Assembly: GCA_017979445.1 (NCBI GenBank)
Contig: CM030714.1
Coordinates: 42,512,826 to 42,576,825 of the forward strand
DNA length: 64,000 nt
Origin: Akebia trifoliata
Lineage: Eukaryota > Streptophyta > Magnoliopsida > Ranunculales > Lardizabalaceae
Reading direction: 5' to 3'
The position numbers were made by a program, and so were the translations under genes. Positions 33,951 to 45,819 of this stretch are shown here, piece after piece. The notes under the pieces are model-generated. The model was not told where the DNA came from. It saw only the letters and a list, made by a program, of their open reading frames with translations, and searched no databases. Position 1 is the stretch's first letter. Each line of letters begins with the position of its first letter.

Positions 33951-36900
33951 ATGGAGGGAGCTTCCATTAGAGCAACACCTAGGGTTTCCTTTCTGAGCGC
34001 CTCTGCTTCGAAGTGCAGACGGAATTTCATGGTTAGAAGATCGATTCCAGTTACTTTAATGGAGGATGGACGGAGATCTTTTTCTCTTCGATGTGTTCGA
34101 GCTCAAGAGGTCGGTTGTAATATTCTTGAAATTCCTCAATGTTTCAGCCATATTTTTTTTGTTCAATTTCGATTGATAAAACTTCAATTGGAACTGCTGA
34201 TATCTACAAACTTGTGTATTAGAATTTTGGATTTTTTTTTTTTGGTTAGATGGATTCCAAGATCGGATTTTTAGGTGAACTTGAGGGTTTTTCTTTCATG
34301 GTTTCTAATTATTGGGTGTTTAGATTGGATTTTATGGATTCAATTTAGGTTTTTCTTTCATATTCTCCTTTTATGCATTAGAAATTTGGATTATAATAGT
34401 ATAGTTAAATTTAGAATTTAGAACTTGTTGAGTTATAAATTTGTTCAATGGACCCCAAATTTTTGGGATAAGGGTTGATGAGGGAGACGGATTGTTGAGA
34501 TTCTGAAGTTTGTAATTGGTAGATTAAAGAGTAAAATAGCTGCTCGGCATAAAAAATACCCAGGTAATAAAAAATAGTTAATATACGAAGAAAGAAATCT
34601 TAAAGTATGGGGTGAAGGATCAACAGCTTCGACTTTATTCCTGAATCCGCATTGGTTGGTCCTGCGGACCAATACCTCATGCCAAGATGATAGAAAAGCT
34701 CAAAATTTTTTATTTTATTTTATTTTATTTTTTACTTATGCAACATGAAAAATTAAGAGAATGAAAAAATGATTGAATTCCACCACAAAAAAAATGATCG
34801 ATGGGGAAAGAAATCTCAAAGTATAGGGCATAGGATAAAGGGCTTTGACTTTGTTCTTGAATACACATTGGTTGGTCTTGCGGAAAAATACTTAATTCAA
34901 GATGATAAAAAAGCTCAATTTTTTTTTTACTTATTCAATATTAAAAATTAAGAAAATGAAAAATTCAAGTACATAATTCTGGCATATTTTGATTGGTGTT
35001 TGCAGTCCGAATCCAAGGATGGAGCTGTTATACTCTCCCCTAACGATTCTGAGAATGTCCTCAAAATCAAGGAATGGGAAGTGGGAAGATTCCAAGATGA
35101 AATAGCATCTACTCAGGGTATCAAAATTAGAAGACGGCCCCCCACTGGACCCCCTGCACATTATGTCGGCCCTTTCCAATTTCAATTACAGAATGAGGGC
35201 AATACTCCTCGTAACATTCTGGAGGAAATAATATGGAACAAGGACGTTGAAGTCTCAAAGGCACTTTCAAACCCCATATATGAATTCAGTTAGATTTTTT
35301 TCTTAATCTTTTGTGAAGGGCTGGCTGTAATATTTGATACATTTGTTGTTTCCTCAGTTAAAAGAGAGAAGGCCTCTGTATGTGTTGAATAAAGCACTTG
35401 AGAATGCTCCCCCTGTTAGAGATTTTGTTGGAGCTTTAAAGGCATCTTATCTACGAACTGATTTACCGGCTTTAATAGCTGAGGTGAAGAAGGCTTCTCC
35501 CAGCAGAGGAGTGTTGAGAGAGGATTTTGATCCGGTAAATCTGCAACTTTAGCTTTTTGTATGTCTATATTATGTACCTTGTCTTGCTATATGAATCTGG
35601 AGCCATAAGTAAATTGAGTTTAACTCAATTTCCGTATGTCAAATGCTGTGCAATTCAACACATTTTGTAAAGTCATTTTGCACAATTAAATAGAAACACC
35701 TTATCTATGTCACTTCCTTTTTTTTTTCCTCTGAGAATATTGCAGTCTCGTACCTCCCATGTCCTTGCGTCTTTCGTTATTGGCATTAGTTATAGAGCAA
35801 CAAGCTCTTGACAAAAAGAATCCATATGTTACAAAGAATGTTTATTGCCATGAAAAATCTGTGTCATGCTGCTTATGCTGATGATGATAACAATATTGAA
35901 AGAATAGGGCTGCATTTTGCACTTATAAAAAAAAGGCTGCATTTTGTGAGGTACATCTAAGAAGGAGGTTTGGAAGCCATTCTATGATTCTTTGCAATAG
36001 AAAATATTCAAATTAGGGTGTGTAGTATCCTTCCGCTTCTTTATTTCAGCTGTAGAATGGGTCCAGGTAGAAATTGGAACCTCTAAATATAAGTTGTGAA
36101 TGAATGTGGTCAATAACGTGGTGAAGTTTGTTAGAGGACTAGGATTATACATTGTAATAAGGTGTACTGTGACACACCAAATCACCTTCAGACTAGGATA
36201 AGAATAATATTAGGTATTTGATTAGATTCTGATTATATTAGATAAGCTTTGTCTTCTTTTGTTAGTTTCTATATAAGCCCTTTATTGGGTTCATTGTAAT
36301 CATCAAGAGATGCATTAGCTAGGATAATTAATGCAAAGACTCTAAATACTTCCCATCATTTTTTGACTCAAGGTTTTTGGTTGATTCTAGGGGTAGGATT
36401 TTGGGTTCAAGAGGAGTTCCAGTGATTGTGAATTGGATGCGATGGCTTCATTAACATCATTTATTGAGTCTGTTCAGTTGAGAGTGAGTGTGGTGGGGGT
36501 GGGAGGGGGAGATGGGAAAATTTGGGCTTGTAGGAGGGATTGAGTGTTTTCAACTGGTTCTTTCTATGCTTCAATGATGCGACAGTGCTCTGAGTTTGGG
36601 ATGAGTGTTTGGGGAGCAAAGGTTCCATCGAAAGTGGCTATCTTTGTATATAGCACAGGGCTTGGAATAATTATTACAATGGACCAACTTATGAGGAGAG
36701 GTGTCTCAATCCAAATGTTTGTACCATTGTATGGGGGATGAGGAAGCGATGGATCATGTACTTATTCTTTGTCCTTATGCTATTTGAGTTTGGGATCATG
36801 CTATGGGGCTGTTTGGTATTGAGGGTTGTCTGCCTATTTTGGTTCATACTCTATTTTAGTGCTTGCTTGACTGGTCCATTATCCTTTTTGCGGTGCGTTG

Positions 36901-39371
36901 CGCTATTTGAAGGATTGTAACAGTTGGGTGTTTGAGGGGAGGTGCCAGTCGGATTAGTATTCTTTCTTGTCTTTGTTTGAGCTTGTTAGTTTTCTTCTGT
37001 AAAGTCTTTAAAGAGTTTAGGGGAATTTTCTTTGAGGATTCCTTGGTTGGATGGAGGGGGTATGTTGTATTACTTCTAACAAGTTGGTCTTTGTGCTTTG
37101 GCTGGTCACCTCAACCACTTCTTAATCAAAATTATTCACTTATAAAAAAAATAGAAAAAAGAAAAACAAATAAGAAGAAAAGAAATGGAGTGGATTTGCA
37201 AAAGTCAGAAATTTTGTATTTACTTTTTTGTCTTCATCAATTATTACTTTCTCTCAGCGTGCAAACTTTGGTTTAAATCTTCAACAGGTTCAGATAGCTC
37301 AGGCTTATGAGAAAGGTGGAGCAGCATGCCTTAGTGTGTTGACAGATGCAAAATACTTCCAGGTAAAGTTTTTGCATGATGGCGTAAGTTCAAGGATAGA
37401 AGGTTGGTTGAAAGTTGAAACATTAATTATATTTATTTCTCTAAACACTTTTGTCTTTATTTTGGTTTTATTAAATGCAGGGAAGCTTTGAAAATTTGGA
37501 AGCTATACGTAACGCTGGAATAAAGGTCTTTTTTTGTTAAAGATGTCCTCTTTGCTGCCTCATCTTTACTTGTATGCTTTATTTATTGGTTTCTTGGTCT
37601 GTAAACTTCTGACTTGAGCAAGAATTACAGTGCCCTCTTCTTTGCAAAGAATTCATCATTGATGCGTGGCAAATTTACTATGCTCGAACAAAAGGTGCAG
37701 ATGCAGTTCTTTTGATTGCCGCTGTATTGCCTGATATTGATATCAAATACATGACCAAGATCTGCAAAATGCTTGGGATGGCAGCACTGGTTGAGGTTTG
37801 TAGCTTTTCTTTAGTCCTAATTACGTTGTTTTATCTAGCTTAATTGCTTAAACTGTGATCCTGCATTCCTCGGATAAAACATAGTTACTATTTCTCAAGG
37901 TTAATACAGTCATTTTATTCATCAATCATTAGTAGATTTCATTGTTTGAAATTATTTCTTGTAAGTCCTTACAATTACTTCGAGTCACTGACTCAGTTGC
38001 TTTCACCATTATCAATTTTCTTATTGTGGGTATGCTGAATTCAAAAGAATTTTTTAACTGTATCTTATCTTTTAAGACATGTCATCGATTATCTTTTGTT
38101 CCTCTCTTTTACTCCAACCTTTGGGTCTATAAAACTTCTATCAAAATTTCTGAATGGAAAGAAAAGGAAATAGTACCAGTTTTTCATAGTTTAAATGATT
38201 TTTCATTGTTTATATTTGTTTTGAAGGTGCACGATGAAAGGGAAATGGATCGTGTTCTAGGAATAGAAGGGATCGAACTTGTTGGCATCAACAACCGTAA
38301 CCTTGGTAAGTTGTTGTTTCCTTGATCTCCTTCTCTTATCGAAATGGTTTTCGTCAAATTCAACCCATCCTCGCCTTGTTTTGAATACACAGCCATTGGT
38401 GTACATGTCATCTATTTTCCTTTATACTTTTAAATTTTATAGGCTGTCATTAATTTCTTAGTGGAGATTACTCCATATTAGCCGAAGAGATTAAAAAAAA
38501 AAGTGCTTAAACATGTATGCATGTATATACTGAATTATTGTAAATTAGTGGGTAGTGAATTTGGTATTGGTCATCGGCAGAAACATTTGAGGTTGATATT
38601 AGTAATACAAAGAAGCTTCTTGAGGGAGAGCGTGGTCAAATTATCCGTCAGAAAGACATAATTGTAAGTGACTTATGCACTAACGTTTTAGACTCAGAGA
38701 ACTTTGAAGATCCTTTTTAATGGTCTTGAAATCCATTTTCTTCTCTTCAGGTGGTTGGAGAATCTGCGCTGTTCACTCCTGATGATATTGCTTATGTTCA
38801 AGAAGCTGGAGTTAAAGCGGTACTTCCCGTAACTTTTGCGTTGAACATTCCATCTTTTATTTGTTTTATCGGTACATTGGGTTTGGGTTTTAAGAGGGGG
38901 TCTTTTATTCCTGCTTAAAAGCAGGTTCCCTTGTCAACATGTCATGTCTCACTTACTAGAGGTTAATTGCCTCAATTGGGGGAGAAAATAATCACGACAC
39001 CCCATAGCGTAGATTAAATTCCAATTTAATGTTACTTAATCAAAAAAAAAAAAAAAAAAAAACCACCAATAAACCTGATTGCACTCATGCATAACTTAAA
39101 TTCGTTTGCATGAAACTCCTATGATTGCAAGTAAACTTCAAAATATATTTCTGTTCATATTACGTTAAAGCAGTGACATGCATGCTCAGGTGCATTTAGA
39201 TTTATGATGTCTCAGTATGGATATGTATATTTAGTCATTTACTCTATTTCTAAGGTGGAAATGTGTTGTTTTGTTCTTTAGGTTTTGGTTGGGGAATCAA
39301 TTGTGAAACAAAGTGATCCGGCGAAAGGAATAACTGGACTTTTTGGTAACAACATTTCTCCATTTGTTTAA
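33951..39371 (+). CDS. IGPS: Indole-3-glycerol-phosphate synthase, plastid (10 exons, intact)
   Basis: Converts 1-(2-carboxyphenylamino)-1-deoxyribulose 5-phosphate to indole-3-glycerol phosphate in plastid tryptophan synthesis. Exons: 33951-34109, 35006-35260, 35358-35534, 37288-37362, 37481-37525, 37631-37795, 38227-38305, 38581-38663, 38751-38819 and 39282-39371. All phases agree, giving 398 residues, close to the plant family. Exon 1 encodes a Ser/Arg-rich transit peptide ([14 protein letters not shown]). The TIM-barrel residues are present: [13 protein letters not shown] (Glu, Lys), [14 protein letters not shown] (Lys), [13 protein letters not shown] (Glu), GINNRNLETF (Asn) and [12 protein letters not shown] (Glu). 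Exon 2 ends AAG|GCACTT: no GT donor keeps the phase, so intron 2 is GC-AG or the donor is mutated. Intron 3 contains a LINE fragment. The C-terminal FGNNISPFV differs slightly from relatives. A partial copy lies at 61,203-62,250. Confidence 0.95.
36430..37185 (+). mobile_element. LINE 3'-end fragment in IGPS intron 3
   Basis: Broken frames read [39 protein letters not shown] and [12 protein letters not shown]. These match the C-terminal zinc-binding reverse-transcriptase region (zf-RVT) of plant LINEs. The 3' part ends in GGCTGGTCACCTCAACCACT and an A-rich tail (37,141-37,180), as expected for target-primed insertion in the sense direction. The IGPS splice sites are not touched. Confidence 0.75.
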
Positions 39372-39567
39372 TTTATGCCTTTTTTTTTTATTTTTGCTAC
39401 CCCATCTTTGTAGAAGAATACCGATAAATTCTTTTATGTTATTTAAGTATTATTTCAGCCAATAATTTGATCGAGTTGTCTTTACTCTTAGATTTCTCTT
39501 CCTTTCATGATTTAAGTTCATTTTGAAAGTGTTACTTGAACCCTGGCAGTTGAATCGATATGAGATG

Positions 39568-40652
39568 TTACTAATGCAACACGCCATTGGATCTTTGATT
39601 AACTAACTTGGGTCACTTATTCTTGTCTAAAAGACTATTCTTTTGCTCATACAAATCAAATGGTTCTGGTTCTCTCTTCATTTCTGTTGTACTTCTATGG
39701 CACTTCCGTAGATGTTCCCATCTAGAAATGGTAAGAAAGTTCGATTTCATGACAAAATCATGTCCACGGCTCTCCAGGACATTAAGATAAAATATACATG
39801 AAAGACCCCCAACTGAGAGCATATGGTGTGATTTGGACAGCATGAAGAGGAGATTTTATCTCTGAAAGTAAAATTCTTCGTTCATTACTGTAATTTCTTT
39901 GTTCAATTTATTATTATAGACATCCAAATCCTAAAAGGGTGATTTAGGCATTCCTAAATGTTTTGGTGAATATTTGAAATGCCCCATTGTTTTCAAATTA
40001 GTGACATTGACTCCTTTACCTCGGTCCTCTCTTATGGACTAATGGACAATGACTTGAATGCCCTGCCCTCAATTCTCAAATATGGTGATGCAATACCTTG
40101 GTCCTTCTCCAAGCAGGCTAAGCAAATGATAATGAATGTATCATCTGCTAAAAGTACATGAACAAGAATAAAAACAATGGGTTTTCTGCTAAATGTTTTT
40201 AAAGAAAAAGAGTGAATAGTTGTGCAGGATCCTAATTTTGGGGGTAAATGCTTCTTTTTATTAAGTTTTGAATTGAGGATAAGTTGGTATTTTGATCAGG
40301 ATTGATGTGGGCCACTGGGCCATTTAATTATTGGGTTTTATTTAGGATTTAGACGATTTCAGGTCAGCAAAGAATCCTTAAGGTTCTTTTAAATCATTGA
40401 TGGTTTTGGTGATTTTGGATGATTTCAGGCCATTGACCTGGTGGTATAGTTTTTTTGTAGAATAATGATTTTCTGACGCCCTCATCACAGAACCATTGAT
40501 CATTTGCCTTGGGATACATAGAATCATAAATCTTTTTCTTGGGTATCACAAGGCAAATGATCTACAGTTTTGTGATAGGGAGTAGGGATGTGTATGTCAT
40601 TGTGGGGCGTCAGTTTATCGCAAATTTTTTTATGGTAAGAGTTTTGTAACAA
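39568..40652. repeat. IGPS 3'-flank block duplicated at 62,463-63,515
   Basis: Starts near AACACGCCATTGGATCTTTG and includes GGTTCTGGTTCTCTCTTCAT, CCATCTAGAAATGGTAAGAA and foldback copy 6. The second copy keeps order and orientation with point changes. No gene is recognised in either copy. Confidence 0.9.
40465..40619. mobile_element. Foldback MITE family A, copy 6
   Basis: Ends ATGATTTTCTGACGCCC / GGGGCGTCAGTTTATC are inverted. Inner arms GATCATTTGCCTTGGGATAC and TATCACAAGGCAAATGATC, with TAAATCTTTTTC at the apex, fold over most of the unit. It lies inside the block duplicated at 62,463-63,515, where the same insertion is present. Confidence 0.8.
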
Positions 40653-40681
40653 ACAAGGGAATTGGTTGAGTTATTCTACCA

Positions 40682-40763
40682 AACCCATACCTGATAGAAG
40701 CCTAAACTCTTTAAACAAACAGAACCCATACCTGATAGAAGCCTAAACTCTTTAAACAAAAAG
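40682..40763. repeat. Tandem duplication, 41-bp unit, two copies
   Basis: AACCCATACCTGATAGAAGC..TTTAAACAAACAG occurs twice head to tail with almost no differences. The second copy ends inside the broken end of the glycosyltransferase gene, so the last few codons and the stop are made from this repeat. Confidence 0.95.
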
Positions 40764-41528
40764 ACAGCCTGAATAATCTCTGCTGCATAGAGACACGGGG
40801 CCTATAGCCCATACATTGTTGATCACAGCCTTCTTGTAGTGATCAATGTAAGTTGGCTCTAACTCGTAGAAGCTATTCTCAACGCAACCGAAGCTACCAG
40901 TTATTGAGTTGTAGATCCTTTTCATGTGATCCGTATAAGGAGTTTGAATTTTGAGATGTTGAGGGATTTGAGACTTTTTGAACTTGATCTCGTCAGGAAG
41001 ACCGGGTAATATGAAATATGTATCTGATTGGTCATTGCAGTTATGGTCACTTGTGTAGCGTTCCATGCTGCCCATTGCACTTAGAGAGAAGACGGATGTG
41101 GAGGAGAAGTACAACCTTGGGATTCTAAGCTCTGCAGCGATATCATTTGTCCAAGGGAAGAACATATCGGTGACTATGCAATTTGGGTGGTTTTCTCTAA
41201 AGAATTTCTCAATATCGGATTGGAGAAGGTTGATAGCGTGAAATAGTTTTTGTGATTGCTCAGGAGTTTTTGTGGTGTTGAAATTCTCGATTCCTTCTGG
41301 TAAGCCGACTTCCTCCCTAGGTAAGTGAAGTAAATGAATTGAGACTGGGTAGCCGGATTTGATGTCTAGATCTATGGAGTTTTGGAAGAGTTTGGCATGG
41401 AAAGGGGTGGTGATGATGGTAGCATGAACCCCATGTCTAGAAAACATTCTTGCTGTGTCGACTAGAGGTATCATATGGCCTGGACTCAAAAATGGAAGGA
41501 AAAATACTTTTATAACTGAAGCATCCAT
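40752..41528 (-). pseudogene. UDP-glycosyltransferase (UGT73-like), N-terminal half only
   Basis: The frame encodes 258 residues starting MDASVIKVFFLPFLSPGHMI. Family-1 plant glycosyltransferases carry the catalytic His in this FLSPGH motif (here His18) and a partner Asp in the later IVTDMFFPW stretch (Asp121). The N-terminal acceptor-binding domain is complete as far as NNVWAIGPVSLC. It then ends after ten unrelated residues, where a full enzyme of about 490 residues would continue into the sugar-nucleotide-binding PSPG domain. No PSPG box (WAPQ..HCGWNS) was found below 40,750. A TATA-like CTATAAAT lies about 35-40 bp upstream (41,568-41,561), so the promoter may survive. The product could not bind UDP-sugar. 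A split by an intron is possible, but no donor with a downstream exon was seen. Confidence 0.88.
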
Positions 41529-42047
41529 GATGATGGTGGTGGTGGTAGTTCTCTCCCTTAATTTATAGATGGATTAAAAACTGTCTTGAATTGAAGAAAT
41601 TTGGTAATCTATGAGTGGTTGTAGTTCAGTCACTCTATATCATGGACGATGGTAATTTGGGAAATATTTCAAGACTTTTGTGGCTCTTAGGATTTGAGGT
41701 AAAACAAAGACTTTCTAGATATCAATTATGATCATGGTTTTTAAACTTGGTATCACATCTCGTCTCATTCAGCTCCGATACCCTGTCATCTCGGACGAAT
41801 TTTCAGATATGTTTGAGACGTCTCGTAAGACAACTCAAAAAATTAAATGTGAGATGTAAAACTCGATCAAAAAAATGATTTTGTGAGTTGATCTTATTCA
41901 ACTCTAATACTGAGTTAACTCGGACGATACGTTTGGGTCTCGGACGAATTTAAAAACCATTATTATAATAGTACTTGGGACCCACATGACAATAATAGTC
42001 CTTGGGGGAGCGAACTACTTTTTTTTTTTTTTTTCCAAAAGGAGAAT
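41529..42047. other. Upstream region of the truncated glycosyltransferase
   Basis: Contains short CTCGGACGA and CAACTC repeats at 41,790-41,950 in both orientations, with ATTTTTAAATTCG-like arms around GGTTTTTAAACTTGG / AATTTAAAAACCATTATTAT (41,734 and 41,945). This suggests a small decayed inverted-repeat element. No gene recognised. Confidence 0.4.
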
Positions 42048-42192
42048 GTTGCAATGATACACAAAGGAGACAAAAATGAAGCGGTCGCGCACGCATAATT
42101 GTACATGCTTTTTACATCTTATCTCACAATAAAGCATCATCAGTAACAGGCATGACACCACATTTTGTCACCTTTGTGTCACCTCAACAGGA
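42048..42192. mobile_element. Small MITE with about 28-bp inverted ends
   Basis: Left TTGCAATGATACACAAAGGA, then GACAAAAATG, faces right CATTTTGTCACCTTTGTGTC, then ACCTCAAC. It is short, with no coding capacity. Confidence 0.6.
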
Positions 42193-42289
42193 CTCTTTCC
42201 AAAAGATCCTTTTCTTCTCTCTCTAGTCTTATCCTTTCATTTAGGGACCTCTCTCTCTTTCTTTCAAAATTTTGTACTGTAGTTTAATA

Positions 42290-42800
42290 GGATATTTGGT
42301 AAATTTTTTCTTTTTTTATGATCCCTTGTTCTTATTGAACTCATCATTTTTTTATTTATTGTCGAATTCATAACTTTTTATTATTGATAAACTCGATGGT
42401 GTTTTAGATGTCGAATTCACAATTTTCACTGTCAAGTTCACCACTTTTTAAATAAAAATGTGGAGAATTCGACATTGGTAAAACCCACCTATATTCAATT
42501 TTTAAGTTTTTTGACAAAAATATATAGAAAGATTAATTAAAAACTTGCGATAATGACTTGTTTAGATGATTTCAACCAAAGAGAATCACTCTTGATCAAT
42601 TTTCATCCAAAAATTAAAAAAAAAAAAAACGTGAAAAAATCTTAATTTTTTTACATAAATCTTCAAAATATTTGAAAAAAACCCTTAAAAATAATTTCTT
42701 CTTATTTCTTAAATCCTTTCTGATGAAATGAAATATCCGAAACTTGATTGAAGAATTTGACTAAGTCAACTCAATAAAAAAAAATCACCACTAAGTTTAA
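42290..42800. repeat. Diverged relative of MITE family B
   Basis: Follows the order of 9,420-10,110: TTATTGTCGAATTC, a CACTTTTTAAATAAAAA palindrome, TGGTAAAACCCAC, TAGATGATTTCAA, TTTTCATCCAAAAA, and TTTCTTCTT near the end. Terminal inverted repeats are less clear than in the copy at 9,361. Confidence 0.6.
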
Positions 42801-43811
42801 ATTGTAACATTGTTGATTGTCACTCGTAATATCAATTACAAATAATCAAATACTAAGGTTAGTTGATTATTAATGTCATTAATGGAAGGTATGTTGAATT
42901 TAAATTGAGAAAAGAATGGAGAAAAAATAGAAGAACGAGAAATTACTTTAAGGCACGTAGTTTTCTATGTTGTCATATAGACAACAGAAGTCACACTTCG
43001 CTTGAAAACGAAGATGTAATTGGTAAAAAGATTTGAGAGGAAGTTAATTCCTAGATATTATATTCTTATAGGTTCTATCATAACCGTGTAACTACCTTTA
43101 GCACGTCATCTAATCCTAGTGAATAAATTGATTCAATGCATCTATATATACCGTAATACAATACATCCTACTAATGCTCTAACAATTGGATTTATGAAAA
43201 ACTTGTCATAGAGATATAACAGAGCACACTTTAGTCACAAACTATATGTTCTCTCAAAATTTGCATTAAGTTTGGAAGAACTTGTCATGCATGTAATTTC
43301 CAAATTGCAGTTAAAATATATATATAATCTGAATAAACATTAAATAAATATTACATGTACATATATTTATTTTTCACCAAGTATGCATGGAGCAGTGGAA
43401 GAGCAATTACACTTAGACTCTAATGCTCCCTAATTAATGCAATCCTTCCTTCAAACTTTATAAAAAAGAAGAGATGCTTCTTCATTTGGGGGACTTGAGA
43501 CTCAACTCCTAAATTCTATCTCTAGTGAGTATCTTTTCTTTTTTGCTCGACAACTGACATGCTCACTAATTCGATTGTTTGAGGCTCTTTGACCACTATT
43601 ATATTGGTGGCTCTGCAATTTAAGTAATTAGAGAATAATTGATATGCAACCGTATTTGGATTTAATATGATTGATGTATTTATAAAGTAATTAAATAATT
43701 GATGATTCAAATTGTCAATATTAACAGTTTGAATAATGGAGATCAATTTTTAGCTTTAATTGTTGAGATTGACCTTTTACAATCATCAAGGTCAATGATG
43801 GTAAAGTCACT

Positions 43812-43998
43812 GATCTTGATGATTGAAACATGAATCATTGTGAAAAAAAATTCAAATCGTTGAGATCAAACATTCTAAATATTGTCGAGATCAATGATTA
43901 TTATCATCGATCTTGACGATTGAACATGAATCATTTTGATTGAAGATTCAAATCGTTAAGATCAACAATTCAAAATGCCGAGATCAATGATTTGATGA
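43812..43998. repeat. Imperfect tandem repeat, 97-bp period, two copies
   Basis: GATCTTGATGATTGAAACAT (43812) recurs as GATCTTGACGATTGAACATG (43909), each followed by ATTCAAATCGTT(G/A)AGATCA and CGAGATCAATGATT. The smaller motif GAT(C/T)(A/T)A also recurs in the preceding 70 bp, so the array may once have been longer. Confidence 0.75.
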
Positions 43999-44055
43999 GT
44001 TGACCATTTTATCAGGGTAGATGAGGGGGCATTGAGAAACAAAGATTTTTATTAG

Positions 44056-44213
44056 ATTTGAGATTTTCAGCCTCCCCCTCTGTGACGTACTCCCTCATAC
44101 TCTCTTGACATGTCATGTGTTAGAATCATAGATTTTTTTCCAAGATACACAATTGCACCTTGGGATACTCAACTGCACATCCCCATATCAGGGGGAGCCA
44201 GAAAATCATTATT
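44056..44213. mobile_element. Foldback MITE family A, copy 7
   Basis: Left GATTTTCAGCCTCCCCCTCT and right CAGGGGGAGCCAGAAAATC are inverted, like the family's GATTTTCTGACGCCCC end. The centre has AATCATAGATTTTTTTCC and a GTGCACCTTGGGATAC-like arm. More decayed than copies 5, 6 and 9. Confidence 0.6.
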
Positions 44214-44270
44214 TTTATTATTATTATTAATTAAATTTTTATGGTGCATTTATAAATGAATAATGCTGAA

Positions 44271-44428
44271 AGTGACCTCAAGATTAGACATCACAACGCA
44301 AGCCCTGATGAGAAAGTGTACGAGAATCATAGATTCTGTCCTCGAGATATGACAGAAAAACATCTATGATTCCTATCCACTTTCACGTGGTTAATATGTG
44401 CCATATGAGTGCCAATCTTGAGGTCACT
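44271..44428. mobile_element. Hairpin MITE related to family A core, AGTGACCTCAAGATT ends
   Basis: Left AGTGACCTCAAGATTAG and right CCAATCTTGAGGTCACT are near-perfect inverted repeats. Inside, GAATCATAGATTCTGTCCTC faces TGACAGAAAAACATCTATGATTC, the family A core. It may be a subfamily with different ends. Confidence 0.7.
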
Positions 44429-45319
44429 CCATCACACTCTTTAGAAATACATCCCTCCCCTCTATAGTCTATTAAATAATTTCCCTAAATCGAAAATAGG
44501 GTCCAAGACTGTAAGTGGCCTTCCAGACTTCCCAGAGTTTGACAGAAAATAGAAATACACGTCTTGTTTTAGACATGGCATATGCATGCAATAATAAAAA
44601 AATTAACCAAATTAGCAAATTAAAAATCTTTTGTTGACGTCAACTTTATAAAGAGTAGAAACTTTGAATTGAAGTAAATAATTGATTCGATCAATCCAAA
44701 AAATTTAGAATAAAATTTCAATGATGATGATTCAAATACTTGTTCATAAAACCCATCGGTTCAAAACGCAATAATCAGCCAATCAAGTACGACACTTCGA
44801 TGTATAGATGTATCTATATATTAATGCTAAACAGTACTATTTTAATCCATTATACAAGACCATTGAAATAACGAATATTACAAAGATAAAATGAGGCAAC
44901 TAAAATAATCTCATCATCCATGGTGGTAATTAAAAATCCATATATATATATATATATATACTTGTTCTCACTCACTGATGGAAGACAACCTTGGACATAT
45001 CCTCGGACCTAATTAAAAATTAGAAAATCATTTAAACTCTCGTTGGCTTTTCGACATTTAAAATCCGTTCTTCGTTGCAAGCCAATCAGAACACAAACCA
45101 GTGAATCAACAATTCAATAAAATGAGACGTAGGACCATAAGACCTCTATTATGCATACTTTGGATGGATTGGGGGCCTTCAATTATAAATGTGTCCACTT
45201 TGAGAAGTTCCACACGTTAACTTCTTTTTTCCATTCTACTGTTACTACTAGACATTAACTTCCCATCTATTAAGTTAAAGAATCCCCTTTGAATCAATGG
45301 CAACTTCCACTGATCCACC

Positions 45320-45322
45320 CAC
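45320..45322. other. CACTA target-site duplication, left copy (CAC)
   Basis: CAC immediately before the terminal CACTA, repeated at 52460-52462 after the other terminus. CACTA elements make 3-bp duplications. Confidence 0.85.
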
Positions 45323-45430
45323 CACTATGTGAAAAAAGCCCATATTTGACGGTCTTAGCCCGTCAAATTTTGAGAAATTTGACGGACCCTCCTGTCAAAT
45401 ATTCTCTTGTAGAATTTTTTTTTTTGACGG
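45323..45430 (+). repeat. CACTA left terminus and subterminal repeats
   Basis: CACTATGTGAAAAAAGCCCA starts the terminal inverted repeat (about 27 bp, against CACTACGTGAAAATCCCAAA on the other strand at the right end). TTTGACGG and its complement CCGTCAAA or variants then recur about six times within 110 bp. These are the subterminal motifs that CACTA transposases bind in known elements. Confidence 0.9.
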
Positions 45431-45819
45431 CCCTGGACTATCAAATTATTGGAGAATGGGCTTTAGAAGAAGAAAAAAAAATCATAGAGTATGACCATCG
45501 AATTTGAAGGTTTAACAAATAATAGCATGATCCTCTAATTCACCAATCACAATGAACGAAATAATAAAAAAAAATTAAAAAAATTAAAAAAAACAAAAGA
45601 AAAATCATAGAACAAGAATATGAAGGGCATCCATATTGACTGAAGAACAAAGAAGAGAAAACTGAATCAATATTCATGAATTAATATTTTGAAATTGAAA
45701 TAGACCCAACTTCACATTAAATCGAAGAAAAAAGAAGAGAAAACTGAAGAACAAAATATGAGTAAGAGGAGAAAATAGATTCGATGGCCCAATTGATTTC
45801 CTTCACTAACATGCACTTG

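Larger units (their letters stand above)
42801..45296. other. Intergenic DNA upstream of the patatin-like gene
   Basis: No gene recognised other than the repeats listed separately. A TATA-like TTATAAAT at 45183-45190 lies about 110 bp before the patatin-like start codon and is its likely promoter. A (TA)n tract lies at 44,940-44,960. Confidence 0.5.

Noticed and set aside
43812..43998. CRISPR-like array
   Set aside because: Two imperfect 97-bp units without uniform spacers in a plant genome; this is an ordinary tandem repeat.
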